From: Streptomyces sp. NRRL S-37
GTDB taxonomy: Bacteria; Actinomycetota; Actinomycetes; Streptomycetales; Streptomycetaceae
Reading direction: 5' to 3'
NCBI RefSeq assembly: GCF_000721605.1
Contig: NZ_JOIZ01000042.1
Location: 1 to 27,759 of the forward strand
DNA length: 27,759 nt
Position numbers and translations under genes: made by a program. This document shows, in pieces, positions 15,188 to 22,686 of this stretch. The notes under the pieces are model-generated. The model was not told the origin of the DNA. It worked only from the letters and a program-made list of their open reading frames with translations, and ran no database searches. Numbering within the stretch: position 1 is the first letter of the stretch; each line of letters begins with the position of its first letter.

Positions 15188-15377
15188 TGCAGCACAGCCT
15201 TGCTGCACCAGTGCTGCAGCGAGCGTCACCCCTTGCTGCTGCCACTGCTGAAAGCCTGCTGCACAGCGGCAGCACGAGCTGCCGCTGCACGGCCCACCGG
15301 ACGCAGGCCGCTGCACCGGGGGCAACAGTCGGAGCTACTGCATGTCTGCCGTGCTGCATACCGGCCGTCCTGCTGCA
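15188..15377. repeat. Iteron-like cluster of TGCTGCA
   Basis: TGCTGCA occurs at 15201, 15212, 15257, 15352 and 15371, and inverted (TGCAGCA) at 15188. One-mismatch CGCTGCA copies start at 15283 and 15309, and a TACTGCA at 15336. The middle copies are evenly spaced (26, 26 and 27 bases), and the first direct pair is 11 bases apart, one helical turn. Such clusters typically bind a replication initiator, a partition protein or a regulator. No such gene is next to it in this window. Confidence 0.55.
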
Positions 15378-15967
15378 CCCCGCCGCTCGTCGTCCCCCGC
15401 CCGCGGGTTTCCCCAGGCGGTGCGCGGGGCCAGCCCGCGCCCGGGCGGCAGTCGGGGTCTCCGTGGGGCCGGTTCTGGCACCAGCCCCAAGTGCCGCCAC
15501 TCGCTGCCGTCCGATCCCCGGGCCAGGGTCGACGACTCCTGCTCGCTGGCCAGCTCGTATCACGGCCGCCTGTCAAGATCCCAGAAACTTGCTCTGATCT
15601 GGGGAAATCCACGCTTCCTGACCTCCCGGGCGCCGGGCGTGACAGCGTGACACCCGTGTCCGGCCCGCTGTCCGGTGGCATCGAACCTGGAGCACGTGTC
15701 ATCGAACCTTGATGGACGAGGCTCGGTGTCGCCAGGAGTAGGCATGGCTGCGTGTGGAGTCACAGCGTCGACAAATTCGTATCCGCATGAAGGACATGGA
15801 CGCGGCGGATCTTTAAGAGCTCCAACTTTGGGGTGGGCTCCTGAACAGGGCTTTTACGGCGCCTGAGGTGCGCTGATTCCTCCCCTGGTCCGGAATGAAC
15901 GGCGAATGACGGGTCGGGCCGGGGCTTGGGCTGCATCAGGAGCCCCTCATACGCTTCCAAAGCGAGC

Positions 15968-16014
15968 AGGAGCCAACTCGGCCTAGCCGGCAAGCATCCG
16001 GCCGAGAGGCTCCT
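15968..16014 (+). promoter_or_regulatory. Long stem-loop in the leader of a small gene
   Basis: AGGAGCC (15968-15974) pairs with GGCTCCT (16008-16014), and CTCGGCC (15977-15983) pairs with GGCCGAG (16000-16006). Together they give a 14-bp stem with a 2x1 internal loop and a 16-base terminal loop. It lies 44 bases before the TTG start at 16058. It may be a leader structure controlling that gene, or a terminator of something upstream. Confidence 0.5.
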
Positions 16015-16057
16015 GATCGCGAAGCACGCCTACCTATGCCAGGAAGGAGGCTCCAAG

Positions 16058-16219
16058 TTGGAGTCTAAGCATCAATCGACCACCCCCGGCGGCCACCAGC
16101 CACCGTCACGATGGTGGCGCTGGGCAAGAATGATCACAATCCACGCCGTTAAGGGGGCCGCTTACACGAGTGGCGGAGCGATCGCCACCGCCGTCATCTG
16201 GTGGGTTCAGACTCACTAG
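16058..16219 (+). CDS. Tiny single-pass membrane protein
   Basis: 53 residues starting at TTG 16058. The start is decided by a strong site, AAGGAGG at 16044-16050, 7 bases upstream. The frame is open to 15926 but has no other good start. A polar N-terminus (ESKHQSTTPGGHQPPSRWWR) is followed by MITIHAVKGAAYTSGGAIAT and then AVIWWVQTH, one hydrophobic helix ending in a Trp-rich tail. The leader is highly structured and a hairpin terminator follows, so it is probably transcribed alone. GC content is lower than in neighbouring genes. Role unknown. Confidence 0.6.
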   Translation: MESKHQSTTPGGHQPPSRWWRWARMITIHAVKGAAYTSGGAIATAVIWWVQTH

Positions 16220-16237
16220 GAGAAAACTCGAACCGGC

Positions 16238-16261
16238 GCCCGGGACTGCAAGGTCCCGGGC
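16238..16261. terminator. Terminator hairpin after the tiny membrane-protein gene
   Basis: GCCCGGGAC and GTCCCGGGC form a perfect 9-bp stem around TGCAAG, starting 19 bases after the stop at 16219. No T-tract. The following ~300 bases to 16577 contain no supportable gene. Confidence 0.65.
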
Positions 16262-16577
16262 ACCAAGCCTTCCGCTCGGTTGGCATGATCATCGACGAGC
16301 ACACTGCCAGGCGCTTTTGGCGGTTCAGTCTTCGGTCGCACACGATCAAGGTTCGCTGTCACAGGACACCCGTCCGGGGGGCTTCCGGCACCCGCATCGG
16401 TTTCGGGCTGGCGGTCCAGTACGAGTGCTGCCTCTTCAAGCCCGTCGCGTACTGACCACCCGGTCCCAGGATGGGCTTCTGCAGCAGGCGTGTGCGTATC
16501 CCGAGGGCACCGCGGGGCGTTGGGCGACAGGGACCGGTGTCACGCAGACGCCGGCCACAGGCGGAAGGCGAGAGGGC

Positions 16578-16856
16578 ATGGGCGCGATGCAGACGGGGGA
16601 GGTCATGGGCCCGATGGAGGCCGAGGGGGAGGGGTACCGGCGTGTGCTCCTGACGCATTTGACGAGCTGGGTGCAGGAGGCCACGGAGGTGGTGACGGAC
16701 CCGGACCGGTGCGACAGCGCGAGCTTGGAGGACGCGCTGAACCACGTCAACAACGTGGTCTACGACATCGAGATGGAGACGGATGTCGGCGTACAAGCGA
16801 ACGTGCACCACCTCGTACGGATGAAAGTGCACCGTTTGTGGTGCGGTGACGGGTGA
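16578..16856 (+). pseudogene. Hypothetical gene truncated by IS21-family insertion
   Basis: The ORF encodes 92 residues from ATG 16578 (weak GAGAGGG site); ATG 16617 with GGAGG upstream is an alternative start. Only the first 68 residues (…VLLTHLTSWVQEATEVV...LEDALNHVNNVVYDIEME) are native. The last ~24 come from the IS left end, which begins at 16784 inside codon 69. The native part is acidic and helical with no recognised motif. The missing 3' part is not found on the other side of the IS, where an unrelated transposase remnant begins, so it was lost. Confidence 0.5.
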
Positions 16857-16908
16857 AGCACGTGAGTCTGCCTGCTGTCGGTTCGGGGTGACAGGGAGGC
16901 GACTGACG

Positions 16909-18327
16909 GTGGTCTTGGATCCGCATCGGTGGCTGGAGTTGAGGCGGTTCCGTTCGCTGTACGAGTCCGGTGCGATGAGCATGAGGGAGATCGCGAAAGA
17001 GACCGGGCTGAACCGCCGGACGGTCAGCAAGTACCTCAGGGACCCTGCTTCGGTCGCCCCACCGAAGAGAGAAGTAGCAGGTCAGCGCCCTCGGCGGGTG
17101 GTGGACGAGGTTGCGCCGCTGATCGACGCGATGCTCAGGTCCGAGATCCTGCTCAAGGGAAAAGTGATCCATGAGCGCCTGGTCCAGGACTACGGGGTCA
17201 CGATCAACTACCAGCGGGTGAAGCTCTACCTGCAGGAAGCCCGGCCCCGGATCGCGGACGAACTGGGCATCAGCCCGGGTGAGCTGGCGGGCCTGCACCG
17301 GCGGTTCGAGGTCGTCCCGGGGGCTCAGGCCCAGGTGGACTGGGGTGACGAGGGCAAGATCCTCGCCCATGTCGGCATCCCGAAGGTCTACTCCTTCCAC
17401 ATGACGCTGTCGTACTCGCGCGATCCGTTCTGCTGCTTCACCACCAGTCAGGACCTGGCGACGTTCTTCGACTGCCACCGTGCCGCGTTCGCGCACTTCG
17501 GCGGGGTGCCGATGAGCATCGTCTACGACCGCACCAAGACGGTCGTGCGCCGGCACGTCGCACCGGGCGAGGCCGTTCCGCTGCATCCGGAGGCGGTCGC
17601 CTTCGCCGGGCACTACGACTTCGATATCGATGTGCTGGCCGCCTACCGGCCTCAGGGCAAGAGCCGGGTCGAGCGGCAGGTCGGCATCGTTCGCGACCAC
17701 GTGCTGGCCGGGCGGGCTTTCTCCTCGATCGAGGAACTGGACGCCGCCTTCGCAGCCTGGGTGCCGCTGCGGCGGGCGAAGGTCCACGGCACCCACGGCG
17801 AAGTCATCGGACAGCGGGCCGTGCGTGATCACGTGGCTCTCCGCCCGCTGCCGAGGGTCCCCTATGCGGTCGCCCAGCGGCATTTGCGGCACGTCGGAAA
17901 GGACTGTCTGGTCGCCTTCGACGCGAACCTCTATTCGGTGCCTGCCCGGAAGGTCCGTCCTCGTCAGCTGGTCGAGATCAGGGCAACGAAGTCCCAGGTC
18001 AGCCTGCATTCCACTGTCGCCGACGCGGGCGGTCAGACGCTGCTGGCCGTCCATCCGCGCGCCATCGGCCGCGGAGCCCGGATCGTGGACGAGACCCACT
18101 GGGACGGTTTGCCCACCGGCGCCGGCCGCAGCGTCACCACCGGCGATGCTCTGCCTTCTGCCCGCAGCGGTCAGCCTCTCGGACCAGAGGCCGGACCGCT
18201 GCAGACCCTGCTGAACCGGACCGCCGCAGCAAGTGTCGAGGTCGGACGCCGTCCGCTGTCGGTCTATGACGAGCTGACCGGCACCCGCCCCTTCATCGCA
18301 AACTCTCCCTGCAAGGAAGCCCGTTGA
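16909..18327 (+). CDS. istA: IS21-family transposase IstA
   Basis: 472 residues from GTG 16909, with GGGAGG 9 bases upstream; the open frame from 16846 has no comparable site. The N-terminal HTH (SMREIAKETGLNRRTVSKYL) binds the IS ends. The DDE core is complete: D144 (AQVDWGDEG), D207 (SIVYDRTK) and E255 (YRPQGKSRVERQVGI). The C-terminal part (NLYSVPARKVRPRQLVEIRA) is the typical β-barrel region. Its stop TGA overlaps the istB start (TTGA), so the two are translationally coupled. Length is within the usual range for IstA, so it is probably functional. Confidence 0.95.
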   Translation: MVLDPHRWLELRRFRSLYESGAMSMREIAKETGLNRRTVSKYLRDPASVAPPKREVAGQRPRRVVDEVAPLIDAMLRSEILLKGKVIHERLVQDYGVTINYQRVKLYLQEARPRIADELGISPGELAGLHRRFEVVPGAQAQVDWGDEGKILAHVGIPKVYSFHMTLSYSRDPFCCFTTSQDLATFFDCHRAAFAHFGGVPMSIVYDRTKTVVRRHVAPGEAVPLHPEAVAFAGHYDFDIDVLAAYRPQGKSRVERQVGIVRDHVLAGRAFSSIEELDAAFAAWVPLRRAKVHGTHGEVIGQRAVRDHVALRPLPRVPYAVAQRHLRHVGKDCLVAFDANLYSVPARKVRPRQLVEIRATKSQVSLHSTVADAGGQTLLAVHPRAIGRGARIVDETHWDGLPTGAGRSVTTGDALPSARSGQPLGPEAGPLQTLLNRTAAASVEVGRRPLSVYDELTGTRPFIANSPCKEAR

Positions 18328-19094
18328 GCGAGCTGACCAGCAACCGCATCCGTGCCACCGCCGTCAAGCTCGGCCTGCCGCACCTGGCCGAGGCTCTGAA
18401 CCAGTACGTCCAACGGGCGGACGAGGCCAAGATGGGCTACCTCGACCTGCTCGACCTGGTGCTGGCCGAGGAACTCGCCGTCCGCGACGACCGGCGCTTC
18501 CGCAACGGCCTGCGGCTGTCGAAGCTGCCGCACCACAAGACACTGGAGGACTACGACTTTTCCTTCCAGCCCGATCTCGACCCACGCAAGGTCAAGGACC
18601 TGGCCACCCTCTCCTTCGTCGAGGACAAGGCCAACGTCGCTCTGCTCGGGCCACCCGGGGTCGGCAAGACACACATCGCCGTCGCCCTGGCCGTCGCGGC
18701 CTGCCGGGCCGGCTACTCGATCTACTTCACAAGCCTCGACGACATGGTCCGCCACCTCAAGGCCGCCGAGGACCAAGGGCGGCTGATCAGCAAGCTCACC
18801 AGCTACCTCCGCCCCGCCGTCCTAGTGGTCGACGAGGTGGGCTACCAGCCGCTGGAGCGGGCCGAGGCGAACCTGGTCTTCCAGGTGATCTCCAAGCGTT
18901 ACGAGAAGGGCTCGATCATCCTGACCTCGAACAAGTCCTTCGGCGAATGGGGTCAGGTCTTCGGCGACGAGGTCCTGGCCACCGCGATCCTCGACCGCCT
19001 CCTGCACCACTGCGACGTCGTCCCGATCAACGGCAACAGCTACCGGCTCAAGAACCGCCTTCAGGCCATCGAACGCGACACCGACGTGGCCTGA
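18324..19094 (+). CDS. istB: IS21-family helper ATPase IstB
   Basis: 256 residues from TTG 18324, overlapping the istA stop by four bases; GCAAGGAAG lies upstream as a ribosome binding site. It is an AAA+ ATPase of the DnaC/IstB type that selects target DNA and stimulates IstA. Walker A is GPPGVGKT (residues 109-116) and Walker B is LVVDE (D170/E171). SIILTSNKSFGEWG is the sensor region and AILDRLLHHCDVVPINGNSY the arginine-finger region typical of the family. Full length and intact. Confidence 0.95.
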   Translation: MSELTSNRIRATAVKLGLPHLAEALNQYVQRADEAKMGYLDLLDLVLAEELAVRDDRRFRNGLRLSKLPHHKTLEDYDFSFQPDLDPRKVKDLATLSFVEDKANVALLGPPGVGKTHIAVALAVAACRAGYSIYFTSLDDMVRHLKAAEDQGRLISKLTSYLRPAVLVVDEVGYQPLERAEANLVFQVISKRYEKGSIILTSNKSFGEWGQVFGDEVLATAILDRLLHHCDVVPINGNSYRLKNRLQAIERDTDVA

Positions 19095-19149
19095 GCAGTG
19101 GTGCACACAACTTCGTACTCGGTGGTGCACTCAGACGAGTACACGGACA

Positions 19150-19389
19150 CCTCATCACAACCGGGCCGAGAACAGCCACCAGCCCACGCGGCAGCGCGAA
19201 CGCGCGATGAAGGGCTTCCGATCGGCGGGCGCGGCACAGCGGTTCCTGTCCGCGTTCAGCGGCATTTCACCCCACTTTCGGCCCCGCCGCCATCTCATGA
19301 GCGCACCCGACTACCGGGCCGAGATGACCATTCGCTTCGCGATCTGGGACCACATCACCGGCCCCAGGAGCCGGCCCACCACAGCCTGA
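19150..19389 (+). pseudogene. C-terminal remnant of an IS6-family-like DDE transposase
   Basis: The frame from 19150 reads HHNRAENSHQPTRQRERAMK, then QRFLSAFSGISPHFRPRRHL and YRAEMTIRFAIWDHI, and stops at 19389. The NRAENSHQPTR block with its Glu is the conserved C-terminal end of the DDE core in transposases usually annotated as IS6 family. The N-terminal two-thirds with the two Asp residues are absent. The IS21 right end abuts it directly, and the sequence left of the IS21 is unrelated. A deletion therefore removed the rest. Non-functional. Confidence 0.8.
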
Positions 19390-19883
19390 ACACACGCCCG
19401 GGCCAAGGCCCACCAGGCCTCGACGCGCCGTCAGACAGTCGTCTACTCAACGATGTGACAACGCCCACCGGCGCCGATGAGTGGTACACCCTCACCGGCA
19501 GCCCTGCACCCCTGCCGCCCGGAGGCCTGGCCGCCCTCCACACGCAGATCCTTGACCGGGTCCGCCGCGGCGGCGCCGCCGAAGCACCACACTGAACAGA
19601 CCATACGCACCCTGGTAGGCGGGTGGTGGGTGTCCAGGTCAAAGGTGGAGCTTCAACTGGTTCGAGCCGTTCAGCCCGGACAACGCCCGAGACCCCGACC
19701 GCGGGTTCCGCATCTGACGGGGCACCTGCCACTGCAGCGCCCGCGACTTCGCCGACGACGCCGGCGCCGAGGAGCACGCCGCCCGCTGCCGGTGCCGACC
19801 CGGGAGCACGAGGCCAGTATCCCTGCATACTGAGGTGGTCCTCGTTGCGGTAGGACACACCAACCACCAGGGGAGGGGCACAC
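19390..19883. other. Region of small coding remnants
   Basis: No intact gene with a good start. A 46-residue frame at 19455-19595 (GTG start, TTPTGADEWYTLTGSPAPLP...HTQILDRVRRGG) has coding character but no ribosome binding site. A second frame from about 19622 reads WSFNWFEPFSPDNARDPDRG, meets TGA at 19715-19717, and continues in frame as RGTCHCSARDFADDAGAEEH and AARCRCR. Both look like pieces of lost genes. The end of the region holds the ribosome binding site for the gene at 19884. Confidence 0.4.
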
Positions 19884-20174
19884 ATGGACGTGGGCTCGGT
19901 GCTCGGCAGCATAGGCAAAGTGGCGGCCGGGGTGGGCAAGCTGGCGTGGGCAGTGATTACCGCGCCGACCACGGGCACCGAGTATGACGCCCACTCCAAG
20001 ATCGACAGTTTTGCGGAGAAGATCGAGAACGAGGTTCCGGAGGAGCTTCGGGACCGGGCGTGGGGGCTGGTTCTGGACGCGCTGTACTGGGTTCCTCAGG
20101 AGATCGAGCAGTTGGTGGAGAGACACCAAGGGTCCGGTGACAACGAGACCGAGGACCCGTCGGCCAAGTACTGA
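19884..20174 (+). CDS. Small hypothetical protein
   Basis: 96 residues from ATG 19884, with GGGGAGGGG 6 bases upstream, a strong site. The N-terminal part (VGSVLGSIGKVAAGVGKLAW) is amphipathic and glycine-rich, possibly membrane-associating. The rest is acidic (KIENEVPEELRDRAWGLVLD...IEQLVERH). No family recognised. It is followed after 85 bases by the ankyrin-repeat gene on the same strand, which appears to have its own promoter. Confidence 0.7.
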   Translation: MDVGSVLGSIGKVAAGVGKLAWAVITAPTTGTEYDAHSKIDSFAEKIENEVPEELRDRAWGLVLDALYWVPQEIEQLVERHQGSGDNETEDPSAKY

Positions 20175-20246
20175 TTACCAGCGGCATCGGCCAGAGCAGG
20201 TCGCCTTTCATCGTCCCCAACGGGGCGCATGTTCAAAGGGTGTTCG

Positions 20247-20252
20247 TACACT
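20247..20252 (+). promoter_or_regulatory. Possible -10 element for a leaderless gene
   Basis: TACACT ends 7 bases before the ATG at 20260, and no ribosome binding site is present. The transcript would therefore start at or next to the start codon, a common arrangement in actinomycetes. A -35 element is not evident. Confidence 0.4.
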
Positions 20253-20259
20253 GCGCTGC

Positions 20260-20892
20260 ATGGACCTTGACCAAACGCGGACCCCGTGGTGGGACAGTCG
20301 CGCCGTGCGGACCTACACCCACCCGGACGAGCTGCGGGTCAGGGACCGTCTCGCCGACGCGGCAAAGGCCGGTGACTGGATAACCGTCTTCGCCGTCCTC
20401 GACGAGCATCCTGAGTGGGTCAACTCGCCACGGCCTGGGAGCAGCAAGAGGTACGCGCCGCTCCACCAGGCGGCATGGCACAACGCGCCTGTGGACGTCG
20501 TGGAGCGGCTTCTGCACCTTGGCGCCTGGCGCACCCTGCGCAACGGTGCTGGCCACATGCCTTTCATCGTCGCCGCCATCCATGACCACGATGACCTCGC
20601 GGAGTTCCTGCGGCCAGAGATCAGGCACCCGCTGTCGTATGAGGTCATAGCCGATCTTCAGGCTTCCCTCTACGATCTGATCGCCCGGTACGACCGCATG
20701 GCCAGCAAGAGGCTTAACCTCCCGGAGATCAAGGTGCTGACCGAGCTGGAGCAGCCCAGATACAGCATCCGACTCAACGGCGGGTCATTCCTCATTGAGC
20801 TGCGCGGTGACCACTTGGCCGTCGCGGCGCTCGACAAGGGGTACGGCACCGCGGTCTACCGGATCGACCTGGACGGCATCCACCAGCAGTAG
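20260..20892 (+). CDS. Ankyrin-repeat protein
   Basis: 210 residues. Residues ~25-110 read as ankyrin repeats: DRLADAAKAGDWITVFAVLD, then APLHQAAWHNAPVDVVERLL, then GAWRTLRNGAGHMPFIVAAI. They show the A-x-x-G-D-x-x-x-V and PLH-x-A-A signatures of this protein-binding scaffold. The C-terminal ~90 residues (YSIRLNGGSFLIELRGDHLA) form a separate β-rich part I do not recognise. ATG 20260 was chosen because the upstream open frame is not coding-like; a TACACT box close to it suggests leaderless expression. It probably binds another protein; the partner is unknown. Confidence 0.8.
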   Translation: MDLDQTRTPWWDSRAVRTYTHPDELRVRDRLADAAKAGDWITVFAVLDEHPEWVNSPRPGSSKRYAPLHQAAWHNAPVDVVERLLHLGAWRTLRNGAGHMPFIVAAIHDHDDLAEFLRPEIRHPLSYEVIADLQASLYDLIARYDRMASKRLNLPEIKVLTELEQPRYSIRLNGGSFLIELRGDHLAVAALDKGYGTAVYRIDLDGIHQQ

Positions 20893-21219
20893 CTGATGAT
20901 CTGTGATTTCTTGCGATGTGTCGGCTTTGCGTCAGTGAGGTTGTGTCAGTCACGGTTGAGCGAGAAAAGGGTGTTCCTGCTGCTCGTCGGCCCGTGACTG
21001 GAGTTTGCCACTGACACAGCGGTGGTACTTCGCGACCTTGCGGCTGTCACGGGTCGGTGCATCCCCAGTTGGATCACTGCCACGAAGACGGCACATCGCA
21101 TTCGGGCAGATCGACGGCCACAGGGGCCCAAGAAGTTGAGCCGCGAGCGTGACGACCGTGGTGACAATATAAGAGGGTGTCTCACGTGGTGTGAGGTGGA
21201 TGCGGCATGATGTTTTGCC
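20893..21219. other. Gene-free stretch with nested inverted repeats and the left end of an IS5 remnant
   Basis: No convincing gene. TGTGTCAGT (20942-20950) pairs exactly with ACTGACACA (21010-21018), and CAGTCACGG (20947-20955) pairs exactly with CCGTGACTG (20992-21000). The two pairings share bases 20947-20950 and so exclude each other. A further GTCAGTGAGG lies just upstream. From 21172 the region is the end of the IS5-family element. Confidence 0.5.
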
Positions 21220-21788
21220 ATGGGTGTTGGTTTGTCGCAGCGGTTGGTTCCTGACGAACTCTGGTCGCTCGTCGCACCGTTGCTGCCTCCCTTCGCTTCC
21301 CGTCCGCAGGGAGGCGGTACGGCTCCGGTTGATGAGCGGGCCGTGTTCACGGCTGTGGTGTACGTGCTGACCAGCGGCTGTGCCTGGCGGCATCTGCCGG
21401 AGACGTTCGGTGTCTCGCCGGCCACCGCTCATCGCCGGTTTTCCGCATGGACCAGGGACGGGCTGTGGCGGCGGCTGCACCAGGCCGTTCTGGACGAGCT
21501 CGGCGCCCGCGGCGAGGTGGACTGGACCTCGGCCATCGTGGACGCGGCCTCCGTCCGCGCGAAAAGGGGGGATCGCTGACCGGGCGCAATCCGGTCGACC
21601 GGGGTCCAGCGAACGGCTCGGCCGGCACCGCTGGAAGATCGAACGGTCGATCTCGTGGCTTTTCGGCTACCGCCGCCTGACCGTCCGATACGAGCGAAAG
21701 GGCAGCCACTTCCTGGCCTTCCTCGGACTCGCGGCGACCCTGACCTGCTACAAGAAGCTCGCAAAACTCACCACGTGAGACGCCCTCT
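21172..21788 (+). mobile_element. Internally deleted IS5-family element
   Basis: A 617-bp element bounded by inverted repeats: AGAGGGTGTCTCACGTGGTG at 21172-21191, and its complement with one difference (AGAGGGCGTCTCACGTGGTG, read inward) at 21769-21788. It contains a broken transposase. If a transposase is supplied by a complete copy elsewhere, it could still move. Confidence 0.8.
21220..21778 (+). pseudogene. IS5-family transposase, deleted and frameshifted
   Basis: The N-terminal part from ATG 21220 (RLVPDELWSLVAPLLPPFAS ... TSGCAWRHLPETFGVSPATA ... DWTSAIVDAASVRAK) ends at TGA 21577-21579 after a frame change in the G-run (AAAAGGGGGG). The family's C-terminus (SSERLGRHRWKIERSISWLF ... 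HFLAFLGLAATLTCYKKLAK) follows in the next frame to 21778. The middle of the DDE domain, normally about 100 residues between NPVDRG and SSERLGRHRW, is missing, including the second catalytic Asp region. It cannot be active. Confidence 0.85.
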
Positions 21789-21791
21789 AAA

Positions 21792-21820
21792 GCCCCCTCT
21801 CCCGGTATAGGAGAGGGGGC
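21792..21820. terminator. Hairpin terminator
   Basis: GCCCCCTCTCC and GGAGAGGGGGC form a perfect 11-bp stem around a 7-base loop. It is 75 bases beyond the 3' end of the minus-strand gene ending at 21895 and just outside the IS5 remnant. It probably terminates that gene. Confidence 0.7.
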
Positions 21821-21894
21821 GACGGAGCAGTACATTACCTGGTAGGTGAAGTGGAGCTAACTACCCGCTTTTACAGATTATTACAGATTAACCT

Positions 21895-22500
21895 TCAAGC
21901 CACAGAAAGGCGGGAAGTCCTCTTCGGTTGTACGGCGTGGCATGAGCAGATGCACTGCTCGGCGTTATTCACATGCCCCTTGGTTAGCATTCTTTTGACC
22001 GCTTCATCCTCCACGGTCTCGGCGAACGATTCACGGAGATCTCGGAAGGCGTCTGCGTAGGAACCTTCGTATACTTTGTCGCTTGGGTCGGCTTCCTCCA
22101 ACTTCTTCCTGACTTCATTGAATGTGCAAATGTATTCCAGAATGTGCGTCTGGATTCCCTCATCCAGATACTTCAGGGCGTCATCGCGTTTGTTGTTGTT
22201 CGTGGCGAGTAGCGAAGAGCGTCCGGCCTGTAGGCGGCCGAACAGCCACAGCATCGAGAAGTATGCGCGCATTACCGCATCGCGCTCGTTACCTCCCTTG
22301 ATAGGCCTGTTCTGCCAGTGAAGGCAGCCGAGTAGATGCCGGTCCTTGACGGCGGATTCAGTGGTCAAGTCGTTGATGATCTGGCGGGCAAGCTCATGTC
22401 GCTGTTCATAGCGCTGCTTGCGTGCCAGGCGAATGGTGAAAAACAGGGCGACACCCGCAACGACTGCTGTGGGTGGCAGTAGGACGAACATTCCTTCCAT
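21895..22500 (-). CDS. Membrane-anchored hypothetical protein, atypical base composition
   Basis: 201 residues from ATG 22500, with GGGAGAGGA 7 bases upstream; the frame is open to 22527. One N-terminal transmembrane helix (FVLLPPTAVVAGVALFFTI) is followed by RLARKQRYEQRHELARQIIN, a charged helix, and a soluble C-terminal part (…GRLQAGRSSLLATNNNKRDD, YSADAF-like helices). It ends in a Cys pair, CICSCHAV. The gene and its flanks are far less GC-rich than the rest of the window and use A/T third positions (for example AATAACAAC), which suggests recent transfer. A hairpin follows it. Its upstream gene on the same strand is the helicase, 186 bases away. Function unknown. Confidence 0.75.
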   Translation of the reverse strand: MEGMFVLLPPTAVVAGVALFFTIRLARKQRYEQRHELARQIINDLTTESAVKDRHLLGCLHWQNRPIKGGNERDAVMRAYFSMLWLFGRLQAGRSSLLATNNNKRDDALKYLDEGIQTHILEYICTFNEVRKKLEEADPSDKVYEGSYADAFRDLRESFAETVEDEAVKRMLTKGHVNNAEQCICSCHAVQPKRTSRLSVA

Positions 22501-22686
22501 GATTGATTCCTCTCCCTGCTCCGTCACCCTGACAACGCACCGTGCGGCCTAGCGGTTCCGGCTGGGCGAGATTTCACCCCATGAGTTTTATGATAGATAT
22601 ATACATTAGTACATGCATTCGAGAAGGTGAAGGCCTTACGCTCTGCAGCATCATGATATGCAGGCTCTTTTCATGGAAAATCGTAT

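Larger units (their letters stand above)
15098..16057. other. 960-base region without a gene, holding an iteron-like cluster and a structured leader
   Basis: No frame here has convincing codon use. The left part holds the TGCTGCA cluster (15188-15377). The right part, from about 15770, is less GC-rich and leads into the small gene at 16058. A stretch at 15820-15828 (CTCCAACTT) is the exact complement of 16055-16063, which contains the TTG start of that gene. Confidence 0.5.
16784..19149 (+). mobile_element. IS21-family insertion sequence, apparently intact
   Basis: A 2366-bp element. Both ends begin TGTC: the left reads TGTCGGCGTAC and the right, read inward, TGTCCGTGTAC. About 20 of the first 29 positions match, including a shared GTGCACCACC block. 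Each end has a second GTGCAC copy exactly 24 bases inside (16803/16827 left; 19124/19100 right), the multiple-repeat ends known for IS21. It carries istA and istB in overlapping frames. No target duplication is visible, and the flanks belong to unrelated genes. Confidence 0.85.

Noticed and set aside
15188..15377. CRISPR array
   Set aside because: The repeats are only 7 bp with variable spacing and mixed orientation, and no cas genes are present.
16747..18099. 450-residue minus-strand ORF over istA
   Set aside because: Antisense of a clear IstA with intact DDE residues.
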